Source: Dioscorea cayenensis subsp. rotundata
Lineage: Eukaryota; Streptophyta; Magnoliopsida; Dioscoreales; Dioscoreaceae
DNA: 64,000 nucleotides
Assembly (NCBI RefSeq): GCF_009730915.1
Contig: NC_052484.1
Span: 1,860,001 to 1,924,000 of the forward strand
Reading direction: 5' to 3'
Made by a program: the position numbers and the translations under genes
Notes under the pieces: model-generated
What the model was told of the DNA's origin: nothing
The model's database searches: none
The model's input: the letters and a program-made list of their open reading frames with translations, nothing else
In this document: in pieces, positions 35,893-49,500 of the stretch
Numbering within the stretch: the first letter of the stretch is position 1
Layout of the letters: every line of letters begins with the position of its first letter

Positions 35893-38800
35893 ATGGCAAG
35901 GTTGATGATGGAGATGATTAGAAAGGGAAGTAGGAAGCTATGTCTCTTGGAGAGAAGAACAAACTCATCAATCTTCTCCTTCTCCACTGAGACAGCATCA
36001 ACCACTTATCATCATCCTCAAAGTATCATCAAGGATCTCTCTAGAAGTAACATCAAGAGTGATGCCACAAAGGTAAGCTCTCTCCTCCCCCTTCTCTCTT
36101 TATATATATATATATATTTTTTTTGTAAAAATATAGATAATAAAAACTTCAACAAAGTCTTCAATCAACAAACAACTAGAGAGTACTTTATAAAATTATA
36201 ATATTTTTTGGATCACTCATTGTACAATAAAAGAGTTGATATTTCATTTTTCAAATTGAATATAAAACTTTCGGATATGTAATTTGTCTATATTTAAAAA
36301 AAATTAAATAAATATATTTTTTCAATGGATATAATTTTTTTTTAAAATGGATCAATTATATATATACATATATAATTATTTATTATTTTCTTTATATTGA
36401 ATATGAGAAAAAAAAACAGAACCATAAAATAATGGCAAACAAATAAAAATAACAAAATATAAAGACTAAGTTTTAGCTTTTTTTTCAAGAGGTAAAATAT
36501 TATTTTTCTTTCTCTAGATTAAACTAAAATGTTTTAAATTGGTTTTTATTAAAACTTAAGAAATTTTGTATTTATATAACATATATATATATATATATAT
36601 ATTTTGATGACAGATGATTGGGAAGACACCAATGGTGTTCTTGAACAGAGTTAGTGAAGGATGTGAAGCAAGAGTAGCTGTCAAGTTGGAAATGATGCAA
36701 CCCACATGCAGTGTTAAGGACAGGTAAATAAAATAGAATTCTTTATTTATTTATAAATATGATAAAATAAAATAAATTCACTGTTTATTTACTATTTTAT
36801 TCTTTCTTTATTTGCCTATTGAAAAGAAGAATGAATTATTTAATACATATATGTATTTTTTATTTTTTACCCCTCATTGTTACCAAACCTACTCACTATT
36901 CTTATTCTTTTTCCTTTTAAAAATATTTCTTATGATAAGGACCAAAAAGGAATGGTTGAAGTGTTATTTTCATTAAAATTTATTTGGCATGTGATAATTG
37001 AGAAATGAAACATTCTTTACATACTTTTTTTTTATTTTTTATAGAAATCATATTTCTTACTTTATTTAGTTTCTAAGATATCATATTTGTAGAATTGACA
37101 TGATAAATGTGGGCGTGCTTAATATGGAGGAGATTGTTTAGAATAATTATGTTAATAAAATTTTTCTCCCTAAAACTGTATGGGACTAACGGCAATGATT
37201 TTTTAATTTATTAGTACTAAGTCTTCTACGTAAAATATTTATGTTTTTGTCAAAGATGCGAGTTCAAATATGGTTGTTCATTTTAGAAAGAGTGATTTGA
37301 AGTGAGGAAATGGGGAAGTGTCACTTCTTCAAAGTCGGAATAAGTGATATCACTTCTAGCACTTCTAATGTTCATTTGTTAGAATGTGAGAATATAAATA
37401 AAAATTTAGGTGTTATATGAAGTTATATGAGTTTTAAAAAAAAATTTGGAAGTGAGAGGAAGTGCGTTTTTATAGATTGTCCCCTTTTTTAGTAAAAAAA
37501 AACTGTCAAAATGTATATAGTTTAAAATCCACTTTCGTCAGGAAGTGAAGGAAGTGTCACTTCCCCTATTTTCAGGACAAATGAAACATATAAAAGTAGG
37601 GAAGTCAACTCCATTTATTCTGATTTCCCTAGCACTTCCTCTCAAATGAAGAGTATGCCGAGATATTAACTCTTATCTATGTAAGTGTTGGTTTTCTTGC
37701 ATCTCATCAAAAATAAATAAATTAAATTTTAACTAAGTCAAATAGTAGTCATGCAATCTTAAAGAGTCATTATTCCTTATGGGAATCAAATTTATTTCAT
37801 GGAATGCAATGTATCTGACCATTTTTGCCTAGCACTATAATTGATGTTGGATCTAGATCCAATTATAAAATGAAAATAAATAAGTCCTAAAAAAAAAATG
37901 TTTTCAAGGCATATCTAGTGTAGGTTGACTCATTTGTAAAATTTCCTGATATACCCTTGGACATCTTTTTTTACCAATTTACACTCTAAAATAAATATTC
38001 TTGAAACTTTGAAATACCAAAATTTTTTACTTTTGTTTTGTTTTATTTTTTGTTTGCTTTTGTTTTTTTACAACATGAATAAACCACCTAAACACATTTT
38101 TAATCAAATGTTTTAACTGTTCAATTACTGCTCCAATGGCAAAATATCAAATATTTAATAATATTTTCAATTTATTAAATGTTTGCATATATTTGAAATT
38201 ATAATTATAATTATCATTGTTATTTAATAAAAAAACAAACACAAAAAATATAGCACAGTAATAATTGAATTTTTTTAGTATAAATAATTATTAATTATTA
38301 GTTATTTATTTATTTAGAATTTTGGAGTTTACTTGGCTGTTCAATTTTAGGGTCCTATAATTTATCTTAAATAATATATACATTTGAAATTATTACACCA
38401 AATAAAAGTTATCTTATTAAACTTGGGACTATTTCATGACAGGCCTTCAGTTGCCATGATTGAGGATGCAGAGAAGAAAGGCTTAATAACACCCGACAAG
38501 GTGTGTTATTGCTAATTAAACATATAATTAGTAAAGTTTTTCGATTGAATTAAGTCAAAATTATATAAGTTTTTGTATCTGTACATCGAAGGATGTATCA
38601 AAATTTAGTTAAAATAGTAAATATGTTTGGTTTGCATCTAACAATGTGTATAAATAAACAGACGACGTTGATTGAACCAACATCGGGGAACATGGGGATC
38701 GGTTTGGCGTTCATGGCGGCGCTAAAAGGATACAAGCTTGTGTTGACAATGCCGTCGTATACGAGCATTGAGAGGAGGGTGACTATGCGAGCTTTTGGCG

Positions 38801-40816
38801 CGAATCTAGTGCTTACCGACCCGACTAAAGGTATGGGAGGGACAGTGAAGAAGGCTTATGAACTCATGGACTCTTATCCTGATGCTTTCATGCTTCAACA
38901 GTTTGAAAATCCTGCCAATGTCAAGGTACATTGTCTTAACTCTTGTTGTTTGTTGTTAGTTTTTTCTGATTAATTCAATGCAGTTCAAGTTCTTTAGATC
39001 AATTTTATTAGTTTTTCATTAATGTTAATGAAAATATAATGAATGACAAAACAAGAACACACAAATTTACATGAGAGACAAAATCGAGAAAAATCAAAAT
39101 AGCATTATGTTGAAAATTGAGCAGAATGGTAAGCCGGGTTGATTTGGATTTAGTTTGAGCCGTCGCCCGTCGCTTTACTTTGTTGCTTCTTAGGAACAAT
39201 ATAATTGCTTGAATTCTCTAAACAAGTCCATACAAGTGCTGATCTCTCAAACTTTCATATTTCGCGGCGCAAGCTTTTCGAGTCAGCTCAAAAAAAAATT
39301 GGGGCACTTTAACTGTTATTATTCAATCTATTTTTAATAAATTCAATGTTTCGGTACATGTTAATTTATTGCCAAGTGAACATTTGTTTATTAACTGCAT
39401 ATAACAAAGTTCATTGGTAATTTTATGCAACCAATTTTCTTTAGATTAATATAATGGATTGATGTTAATTTATTTCAGATTCTAATTATATCCCAATCAT
39501 CACTAGTTACATGCATCAATGGATGTTAATTTATAGTTCATATTGAACTAAAACACAATGAATGAAACAGGTTCACTTTGAGACAACAGGGCCAGAGATA
39601 TGGAATGATACTTGCGGTGAAGTCGATATTTTTGTGATGGGAATAGGGAGCGGAGGAACGGTAAGCGGAGTTGGTCAATATCTTAAATCCAAGAACCCGA
39701 ATGTTAAGGTATCAGCTTCATCAAATTCTTAGTCACATGAGAATTTCGTATTTTCTATGTATATATCAACCTAATCAAGATAAAAACGATAATAATTTAA
39801 TCTGAAGTTTTATATCGGTGTTTAGATTTACGGAGTCGAGCCAGCAGAAAGTAATATATTGAATGGAGGAAAACCGGGTACGCGAAAATTGAGCTCAAGA
39901 GCTAAATGAAGTTCAGTAGAGTTATCGGTTTTCATCGTCTTGATGTCTAGTTATGTAAAACACAGGTCCTCATCATATTACCGGAAATGGTGTCGGATTC
40001 AAGCCGAAGATTTTGGATATGGATGTAATGGAGAAAGTTCTTGAGGCAAGTTAATTATCTAAATTTTTTTTCTGAAACTGTTTTATATCATACATAAAAT
40101 TTCTGATTCTTTGCTTTGCACACAATCTTTCAGGTATCTAGTGAAGATGCAGTTAAAATGGCCAGAGAATTGGCACTCAAAGAGGGTCTCATGGTAATTT
40201 TCCTTTTGTCGGTTTCTCATTATTTATTTCATTGGTAATTAAATTTATCTAACTTGAAAGTTTAAACTGATCGTCTTATTTTTTGTTTCCGTTTAGAGTA
40301 ATGCTATTTATCCTGAAATAGTATCCCAAATGCAACCTCGGAGGTGGGGTTGCTTGAATAGCATTACTCCATTTGTTTATAATCCAAATTTTATGCAATT
40401 TATTAACGAGCTTAATTACTGACATTTCTTCTTATAAATGAGCTCAAAGAGAGGTTTTCGATAACTATTTTTTCTTGATTTTTAACAATATATTTGTTAA
40501 ATGAGTACGATGTAGGCCGGGATATCGTCGGGAGCAAACACAGTTGCAGCATTAAGGCTCGCAAAAATGCCGGAAAACAAAGGAAAACTTATTGTGGTAA
40601 TTAACTAAACATGTTATGTTTATTAGTTTTTATATCTCGTGATATTAAAAATACGAAATATGAAATATGAAATACGAAATATGAAATACGAAAATTTATT
40701 CTGTGTTCTGAATGCAGACTGTGCTTCCAAGTTTTGGAGAGAGGTACTTGTCATCAGTGTTGTTCCAACAACTGAGAGAAGAGGCTGAGAAGATGGAACC
40801 AGTTGAAGTTAATTAG
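35893..40816 (+). CDS. CAS1: Beta-cyanoalanine synthase / cysteine synthase, mitochondrial (CYSC1 type)
   Basis: Exons: 35893-36072, 36614-36723, 38443-38500, 38662-38925, 39571-39708, 39826-39877, 39966-40045, 40134-40193, 40516-40596 and 40718-40816; 1122 bp, 373 residues. Intron 7 has a GC donor (GAG|GCAAGT); the rest are GT-AG. The Arg-rich N-terminus (about 1-50) looks like a mitochondrial presequence. PLP enzyme features are Lys95 in CSVKDRPSVAM, the substrate loop TSGNMGIG (123-130) and the phosphate loop GIGSGGT (228-234). The segments [27 protein letters not shown] and [21 protein letters not shown] are typical of the plant CYSC1 branch. This enzyme turns cysteine plus cyanide into cyanoalanine and sulfide and clears cyanide made during ethylene synthesis. 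An OAS-TL assignment is less likely. The leader has a TATA-like CTATAAATATA near 35829. Confidence 0.95.
37290..37670. repeat. Possible foldback element in CAS intron 2
   Basis: Many copies of AGGAAGTG and its inverse CACTTCC are clustered here (GGAAGTGTCACTTC near 37315, GGAAGTGTCACTTCC near 37555, GCACTTCCTCTCAAATGA near 37635). The arms pair in pieces, but I could not define exact ends or a target duplication. Confidence 0.4.
40296..40369. repeat. 74 bp miniature inverted-repeat insertion in CAS intron 8
   Basis: The ends are perfect 13 bp inverted repeats, GAGTAATGCTATT and AATAGCATTACTC, around a 48-base centre. The composition differs from the surrounding intron. No clear target duplication was found. 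It could be a very short MITE or a deletion derivative. Confidence 0.6.
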
Positions 40817-43190
40817 CCTCGAAACCGATTAATTATGATTGAGATTAAGATAAAATTATCGAGATTAATTTCATTGATCTCTAAAAGTTTTCATGGTTTT
40901 AGTGTTCCTTATTGTTTTGGTGATGCATTTTCTCTGTTCTTCAACTAGTTTAAATTTAAGTGTGCTTTGTATTGTGATGTAATTTAAATTTCAAATTAGT
41001 TTTTTTGCATTATATTACATATCAAAGTTTCTATTGATATGATTGACATATTTATATACCCATGCGAAAGACTAAATTATCTTTTTATCTACTCTTTGAT
41101 ACATCATAAAAGAGTGAAAATGAAAAGAAAGTATAAAGGGTAGATATGACTTTTTATGTATAATTTTTAAGTTGATATTTAATATAACAGTACTTAAACA
41201 AATATAATTTTTTATACAAATTGTAATAATTACCCACTTTTGTTGGGTTATACAAATAATTTTCTCTAATTACTACGATCGGTTTATGAACAGTTATTAT
41301 CAACAATGTTATATAGTAATTACATACGTTATTTACATAAACAATAGCCATTGAATTATTATTTAATTATTGTAAATAAACATCTCTAGTAAACAGTTAT
41401 CTATGTACGTATACAAATGACTTAAACACATTATATATATATTATATAAAGTTATTAGCCGTAAAAGTCTCAATCTAATAATAAATATAAGATTAGATTA
41501 TGTGACATGACAATAATGACATTCACAAATATCATTCAATAATTTGCTATTATAAATTTTTTTCTTTTTTAAACCCAACATAAAATAAATTATGCATATG
41601 GACCTTGCTTGGATGTGTATACATATATACAAGACATGAAACATTTGAAAAAATAAAATAATTTTTTTATTATACAATTTCAATTAAATGATTTTTATTT
41701 TTTTATATAAAAAAATCTAAAATGATTTAAATGACAAATTTGAAAACTCACATCAGTTTTTTTTTTACTAATTTTAATTCTATTATATGGTTTTTTTGGG
41801 AGAATATTCCAACTAATTAACTACTTTTCTTAAAAATAAACATATTTTAAACTTTTTTTTAGCATGAAGTTAGAAACTTTTAAATTTACATAAATAGTAT
41901 AAATTTCTCAAAAATAGATAAAATCCTAAATTAGTGATTTAATTCATACCCAAATTTTTATTTATTTATTTATTTTTATAATAATATATATATAGGGTTT
42001 AATCTAGAAATGTAAGCAAATACACAATTCATTACTTACAATCATAGGATGATGATTTAATAGTTATTATTTATATAGACGTTATGCATAATTACTGTGT
42101 ATGATTATTGCGTGACATTATTCAATACTATTTTGTACTGTTTAATATTATTCATAAATGGATGATAGCTGTTAGATACTAATTCAAGTATTACTATAAA
42201 CATCTCTAAATTTAAAATTTATGGATGTCATAGATATATGTGCATGTATATATAAACCTACAAATCATTAATTATAAAAATTGCAAGGGTATATATACAA
42301 AGAGGACCAATGTATGACAAATCTTCATATGTCCATCTTTGAATCCAAAGGCTTCAAATCATCCATTTTTGTTATTAAGAATAACTTCAACAATAACTAT
42401 TCAAGTGTGTATGTAAATTGTAAACAATGTTATGAACAGTGCACTATTCAATGAAAAAAAAAGTGAGACAATATTTTTAAACATAACAATGCCCACCCAA
42501 CCATTAAAGTGCATCAATAGAGTTTTGAGCACTATTTAATTACACTGTTTGCATATGTTTTAATAAAAAAAAATTGTTCGTATTCACTCAAACTTTCATA
42601 AAAAAAATCGTTAGACTATTTCATATTTCAAAAAAAAAAAAATTTTACACTATTTGACCGCTTATTTTTTAGTACTAAATGCTCTTTAGTATTTTTAAAT
42701 AGAAATATAAAATAGTAAAACAAAATTAAAATATTAAATAAAAATGTTACATATTAAATAAAAATTATGTAATTACACATAAATATATAATATTAAATAA
42801 AATATATATTTTTAAAAATACGAAATATATTTCATAAGCAGATAAAATTAAATTTTTAAATAAAATAATTTGACAATATGAGTTGCATGAATTGAAAAAT
42901 ATCAAATATGTAAATTGAAAAAAAAGATTGTTTGGTAAAATTCAGAGAGATTTAAAAAAGTTACAAGATTAATAAATAAGTTTTACTTTAATAAATTTTT
43001 GTGTACCTGTCTCTTTACCCTTATTTTTTTTTAATTTTATTTTTTATATACAAATATTATACAAAAATATCCGGAGAGAATGGGTCCCATTATAAAATTA
43101 CTCAATATGGACCCCACAGTACAGCTAATAAAAACTCACCACGTCATCAAACTATATATATAGATATATATAAAGTTAAGGGGTTGTTTT
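40817..43190. other. AT-rich spacer with two family-2 (TA)n-associated elements
   Basis: I find no gene. Segment 41205-41440 (plus) and segment 42000-42260 (minus) match the element at 14655-14885 in word order. Both abut TA tracts. The minus copy is flanked by ATATATATAGGG on the left and ATGTATATATA on the right. The rest is A/T-run sequence. Confidence 0.55.
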
Positions 43191-43562
43191 AAAAAAAAAA
43201 CCCTCTTAAAAGCTCTTCAAGAGTTCAGCATTTCCCCCAAAGTTCTTATCTTTGGCCTCATCGCCGCTGAGTGATCGCGAGGTAATTCGAGAAATCGAGA
43301 ATTTTAGTCTTCATTTTTGATGAAATTTATCTCTTGAAAGATCACATCTTCTGTGTCTTTTTGTGAATTTTTCTTGGATTTTTTGAAATTTTCTCGTCCA
43401 TGATTTGAATTATCCAAAAATCGCTATAAAGGCTTCGCCTTTGGTCCTCTTTTTCTCCGAAGGTTGTTCGCTGTTTTTCGTCTCGTTGATCGGTGTTGGT
43501 CCCTTTTTGGGGTGATTTGGTTGTTTTCTCAGAGGTTGGTGAAGTTTTCAGGTGGTAATTCG

Positions 43563-46500
43563 ATGGCTCGTTTGGTTCTGACGTGCAAAAGTTCGAGTTT
43601 GGTGAAGCGAGGGGTTTTCGGGATGTTCTCGTCCTTCCATCTGGTTATCAGCACCCATTTCTTTCTCTGATTGTCTTTGATACATTGAACCTCCATTCAA
43701 GTAGTTGTTTTGATGTGGGTTTTCGATTTTTTTTCATTGTTTTTGCTACATTTTTGTGTTCTTTGTTTTGTCACTGTAGTGAGATGAAGCTATTGTTATT
43801 GTTATTTGGAGGGTTTTGGTTGCATTGAGGAAAAGAAAAGCAAAGATGATGAAATGGAAAAATTGAAGAAAATTATATTTACTGGCGATTTTCTTACTTT
43901 GCTTATCCGTCTTGTTTTCGACTCTTAAAAAGTTCTATTTTTTGTTTCTCCCCCCTTTTCTCTATCTTCCTGGATCCAAAATACCCAAAATTGTGCCATT
44001 TATGAGTACTTTGACACTAGAAAGTTCCACATGCATTGGTTCCATTCTTTTGTTGTTTGAAAGTTGTTTAACGTTCAGATAATTGTAGACCATAATGCTA
44101 CCATTTATTAGGCTCTTGAAATGCAATTTTTGATGTTTTGTTGTATTAGTTGACGCTTGAAGACTACTTGCTTTATGATACTTGAATGGTCCTTATGCAT
44201 TTGATTCACTTTTTTTTGTCGGTAGAAAGTTGTGTAACGTTCATCTAACCAACATGATTCCCTCTTCAATGTATACCCCAAATGGTTACATTTATTAGGT
44301 TCTGCAGTGCAATTTTTGTCTCTTTAGAGAATGATGGTTGATTTTGGCTTATTGTTTAACCTTTTTTTGAAGATTACTTGCTTTGTGACCCTTGAAAGTT
44401 TGGTATTCATTTGTTTCATTCTTTTGTTAGTAGAATGTTGTGTCACGTTTACGGTTTATCTAACCCACATTATTCCCTCTTTGACATATGAACGTTATGG
44501 TAAATTTTGGATAGACATGGGTGCTTAGAAGGCCCAAAATGAAACATCCTTGATGATTGGTTCTCTGATTGTGATCTTTTATTAATTGCCTTAAAAATTT
44601 CATTAGGTAATTCATTGAAATGTTTTTATTGCTTCACTATGGTTTTCTCCCAAATGGTGGATGTCATTTTGCTATTCTACAGAAATCATAATCTCCAGAT
44701 TCTTACTGCTTGCTCATACTGTTTGGTGAATAACATTTTTTTTTTTTTCTGATTCAGGGTGCTACGTATGCTTCTATAAGTTGCCCGAAAAGTATAAGTT
44801 TCAGGGGAAATTTTAACACCAAAAAAGAGGAGGTTAGTCACAATGATAATTCTCCTTTCTAATAGCAAAACATCTAGCTTGATAGCTAATACTAAAATAA
44901 GCTTCAATATCAGAAACTAGCAATGTTATAGAATTTTTTGATCTACAGGAAGCACGATTTGGTGTAATAGCCATGAAAATTTTGTTGTTTATTAGCCTCT
45001 TTATATATATGTATACATATTTCTTTTACAAAATTTATTTGCTAGAACTAAAAGTTGAATTATCTGATTATACACAAAAATTGTAGAAGTTTACTCTAGA
45101 TATTCGAAAATGACATTACAAGATAATGGTATTGAAAGGGATTACTTTATTATTATTTAAAAATTATATTAAAAAACCATGCCCACTTTTCATATGAAGC
45201 GCATAGCTAAAAAGGATTTCTGGGACAGTGTGCTATTGTACCTCTGAGATCAAGATTCATTCATGAAAGTCATGCAGTAAGCAATATTCCTAGGGGGCCG
45301 TCATATAAATCCTGAATTATTATTGATTATAAATTCTGAACTGTTTATTTTTGCATCTATACTCTCGTAATCAATTCCTTTTAAATGATCATCGAGTTTA
45401 CAGTGCTACAATCGGATTTTGGTGCTCACTTGCTTGCCTACATATTTTGTAGGCTGCTCATCGGAGAAGTGGTTTGTCATTTTCAGCTCCATCTGTAAGT
45501 CATCAACTCTGGAATGTTTGTGTTTATTATCACAAAAATTAGTTTGGTCTGGACGAGCAGAAGTTTGGCATGATATTCTCCGCTGGGTTCTGTTTCATCA
45601 TCAATTTTCTATTTGTGAAATATTTTCACTTGTTAGGGGGATGCCTTTCTAGTGAAGAATCCTTCTATTCGTTGGATATATTTTCTTGATTACCATTTAT
45701 GATGATGACAACAAAATGTTTCTGATTTTATTTCAGAAGATTAATTTGAACAGTAGAAGGTTAATTTGTTCCGTGGCCACTGAACCTCCACCAGCTCAAG
45801 TTGAAGATTCAGAAATGGATACCCCTAAAGAGGTTTTTCTGAAGGACTACAAGATGCCAGATTATTACTTTGAGAAGGTGAAATAATTATGTATCAGTGT
45901 CATGGTCACTTTCTATTTTGTGCTGTATGCTATTTGTGGTTGTTGCTTTCTGTAGCTTCTTTATTTCTGTGTTTTTTTTTATCTGCATTCCTCATATGAT
46001 GACCAATTTAGTGCATTAATTGAATTTCTGATTAAGATCTGCAAAAAGATCTAAATTTAGCACCATTCTTTACCTCTTTGAATATTTGATTGGCTGTCTT
46101 TTTATTAATAAATCAGTCTTTGATTTTTTGACATTCGATTATTAATTTTTTAATTGTACTCTTTTCACTACTTTAGGTGGATCTAAGCTTTACGCTTGGT
46201 GAGGACAAGACAATAGTTGCATCAAGCATTACAGTATCTCCTCGAATAGAAGGTGCGTGATATTGTTTAAAAAAAATTTCTTGAAGCATTTTCTCTTATG
46301 ATTAACATTTAGCATCTGATCTGTGTTTTTGTAATTAATTGGCTATTATATATACATATTGTCAGCTGTCCAATCTGTGTCATATGACATCTCTTTACCA
46401 TTGCCGCTGATGCTTTGTTACATGTATTTAGGTACTCCTTGCCCTTTGGTTCTTCATGGGGTTGATCTTAAGCTATTATCAATTAAAGTTGATGGGAAGG

Positions 46501-49500
46501 AACTTAAGGTAATTATCTACACCCTTTTTTACCTGTAAGATGATTACTTTGTAGTTTTTTGCTTATTATTTTTTAAAAGTTAATTTAACATAGTGTATGA
46601 ATTCACTTTGAGTGATAATTGCTTACTAACAAATTGATCATGTAAATGTGAACATCAATGAAGTAAATTTGTCATAAAAAATCCTAGCAATGTTTGGCAA
46701 TGCTTAAAATATAGCATTTGAGAACAACTCATCAACCACATGTTGATTTGATTTAAGACATTTATGGCTAAGGTATAATATGCATAAAGTATATATACCT
46801 ATAATGGCTGTATGGTTTGTTCCCAAGTTGAGGTTGTAGAAATGCTGAATGAAAGCCTTAGCAAGTGAACTTATTTGATCAGACTTATTTAGCTTTATGA
46901 AAGCTATGTTTGAATATTGAAAGGTGCAGCTTGCCACATCCTTAGCTCTTTGTTTGCACCAATTAGGTTTTTGGTTGTTGCCATATACTTTAGCAACTTA
47001 AATAGTGTCTCACACTCTCTTTATCTCTGAAATGTTTTGCCTATTACTCTGAATTTTAAACCCCATCACGCTTGATAGAAAGTCATCTAGCTTTTTCCAA
47101 AGGAACTAAATCTTCTGTTGAAACATGTTTGTTCTTTTCAACACAGACTGTTTTTATTTTGCTTTATTTATTTATTTGTTTGCAACTCTAAATGATGCAG
47201 AAAGAAGATTATCATATGACTTCACGTCATCTGACATTGTCGGCACCACCTACCACCACATTTACTCTGGAAATTGTTACAGAAATACACCCTGAGAATA
47301 ATACATCCTTAGAGGTATGATAATTTTGATTCTATTAATTTGTTTGCCTGTTTGAAAAATAATCTGCTTTTGTTGTTTCCAGGGACTTTACAAGTCAAGT
47401 GGGAACTTCTGTACACAGTGTGAAGCAGAAGGTTTCCGGAAGATCACCTTTTATCAGGTTTTTTTCATGCATAGAGCTGTTAGTTAACTAATATCTTGTG
47501 GCAATTCCACAATTATCTCATGGGGAGCTTAGACAAACATTGTTTCATTTTCTCTTACTTGGACAAAGACCTGGAATGTTTTTTGCCTTACCAGCTAATT
47601 TTGCTATGATGTTTTTCTGACTGGTGTTAATACGCAATTGCTTTTTTAGGATCGCCCTGATGTCATGGCAAGATATACTTGCCGCATTGAAGCAGATAAA
47701 ACCCTCTATCCGGTGCTGCTATCAAATGGAAATCTAGTAGAACAAGGGGACCTAGAGGTGAGCACTTTGTCATTTGAATTTATACTTCTGGTTTAGAATT
47801 TCCAAGATCTGTTGGTGAATTTAAAGTTTTATTAGTTGCATTCCTGATTGTTTCATGGCTTGCAGGGTGGAAGGCACTATGCTATTTGGGAGGACCCTTA
47901 CAAGAAACCCAGTTACTTGTTTGCATTAGTTGCTGGACAACTAGAAAGCAGAGATGATTCCTTTATCACATGTTCTGGTAAGAATGTTGTCTTGAGAATC
48001 TGGACTCCATCCCAAGATGTACCAAAAACAGCCCATGCAATGTATTCTCTCAAGGCTGCAATGAAATGGGATGAGGAAGTTAGTATCTTTGTTCTGTTAT
48101 TTCACGTCATTATTGCCTTTTTTCCATTAGATTTTCGAGTCATGGCTGATTTTTCATTCTGCAACAGGTCTTTGGTCTTGAATATGATCTCAATTTGTTC
48201 AATATTGTGGCTGTTCCAGATTTTAATATGTAAATTTCGTTGATTTAATCATCAACTGCCTTTAAAAGTTTCTGCTTCTTTTTTTTTTTTTTAATTATGT
48301 TTAAATTATTAACTAAATTTTCCGTTTCTTTTTGAAGGGGAGCCATGGAAAACAAAAGTTTAAATGTATGCTTGATGATAATTTTTTCAGCTAATGTATT
48401 CTTGCTATACTCCCCTTCACTGAGATTTTAATGTATGTCTGCAGATCTTCAATTCTAAACTTGTCTTGGCATCCCCAGAAACTGCAACAGATGGTGACTA
48501 TGCAGCAATATTGGGAGTAATTGGTCATGAGGTAGCTTCTTTCACCAAATAACTCTTATATGGTAACTTCAATGGTCCTATTTTATTCTTATAAAACTTT
48601 TGATTCTATGCCGAAATGGTTTTGTTTCACTTGCAGTATTTCCACAACTGGACAGGAAACAGGTCCGAGTTACTTTCTCAATGCCATCATGTGTTTATTG
48701 TATCAGGGATATCGCAAGTATTTTGCATGAGTTATTTTAGTCCATATTACATGCATTGCTTGGAAAATTGCCAGCTATGTTCAGTGCACCTGAGTTGAAA
48801 ATTTTGGGCCTTCCACATGAATCAATTATGGGTTTTGAGTTGCAGCACCTTTTTAATAGTCATTTTTTCATCTAATTATTATAGGGTGACTTGTCGTGAC
48901 TGGTTTCAGCTAAGTTTAAAAGAAGGACTTACAGTCTTCAGAGATCAGGTTAGGATTTTACTAAAAGCAGACCTTTTTTTTGCTGTCTGCTTATCTGCTG
49001 TATATTCTTCAGTCTTCTAACTTTTGTATTTTACCATGGTTCATGGGCGCAGGAGTTCTCATCTGACATGGGCAGTCGAACTGTAAAACGCATAGCTGAT
49101 GTTTCAAGACTTCGGAATTATCAATTTCCACAGGTTATTCTTTGGCCATTGGTTTGTGTGTTTTTCTTTTTCCTATTGAGCATTTTCTGCAATTGAAGGA
49201 AAGTGAAGGTGTCTCCTTTTGCATATATGATGATGGCTTGATGTGGATAAATATAGCCAGTCAGCTAATTGGGTTTGTATGTTTTTCTTAGAAAACCTCG
49301 TGTTTCTTAGGTATCTGGATTGGTAGTACGTTAAAATTTAGCACCAAGCACTTAATGGTTTTCAAATAAAAATTTTCACTCCTATATAGTATCTTTCTGC
49401 GATCAAATCTATCCAACTCTGAAAAGTTAAATATTTAACGGTTCAGATTTCTAGTCAAGGATATTAAATTCAATCTAAGTTTTTCTTTGTCGCACTTCAT

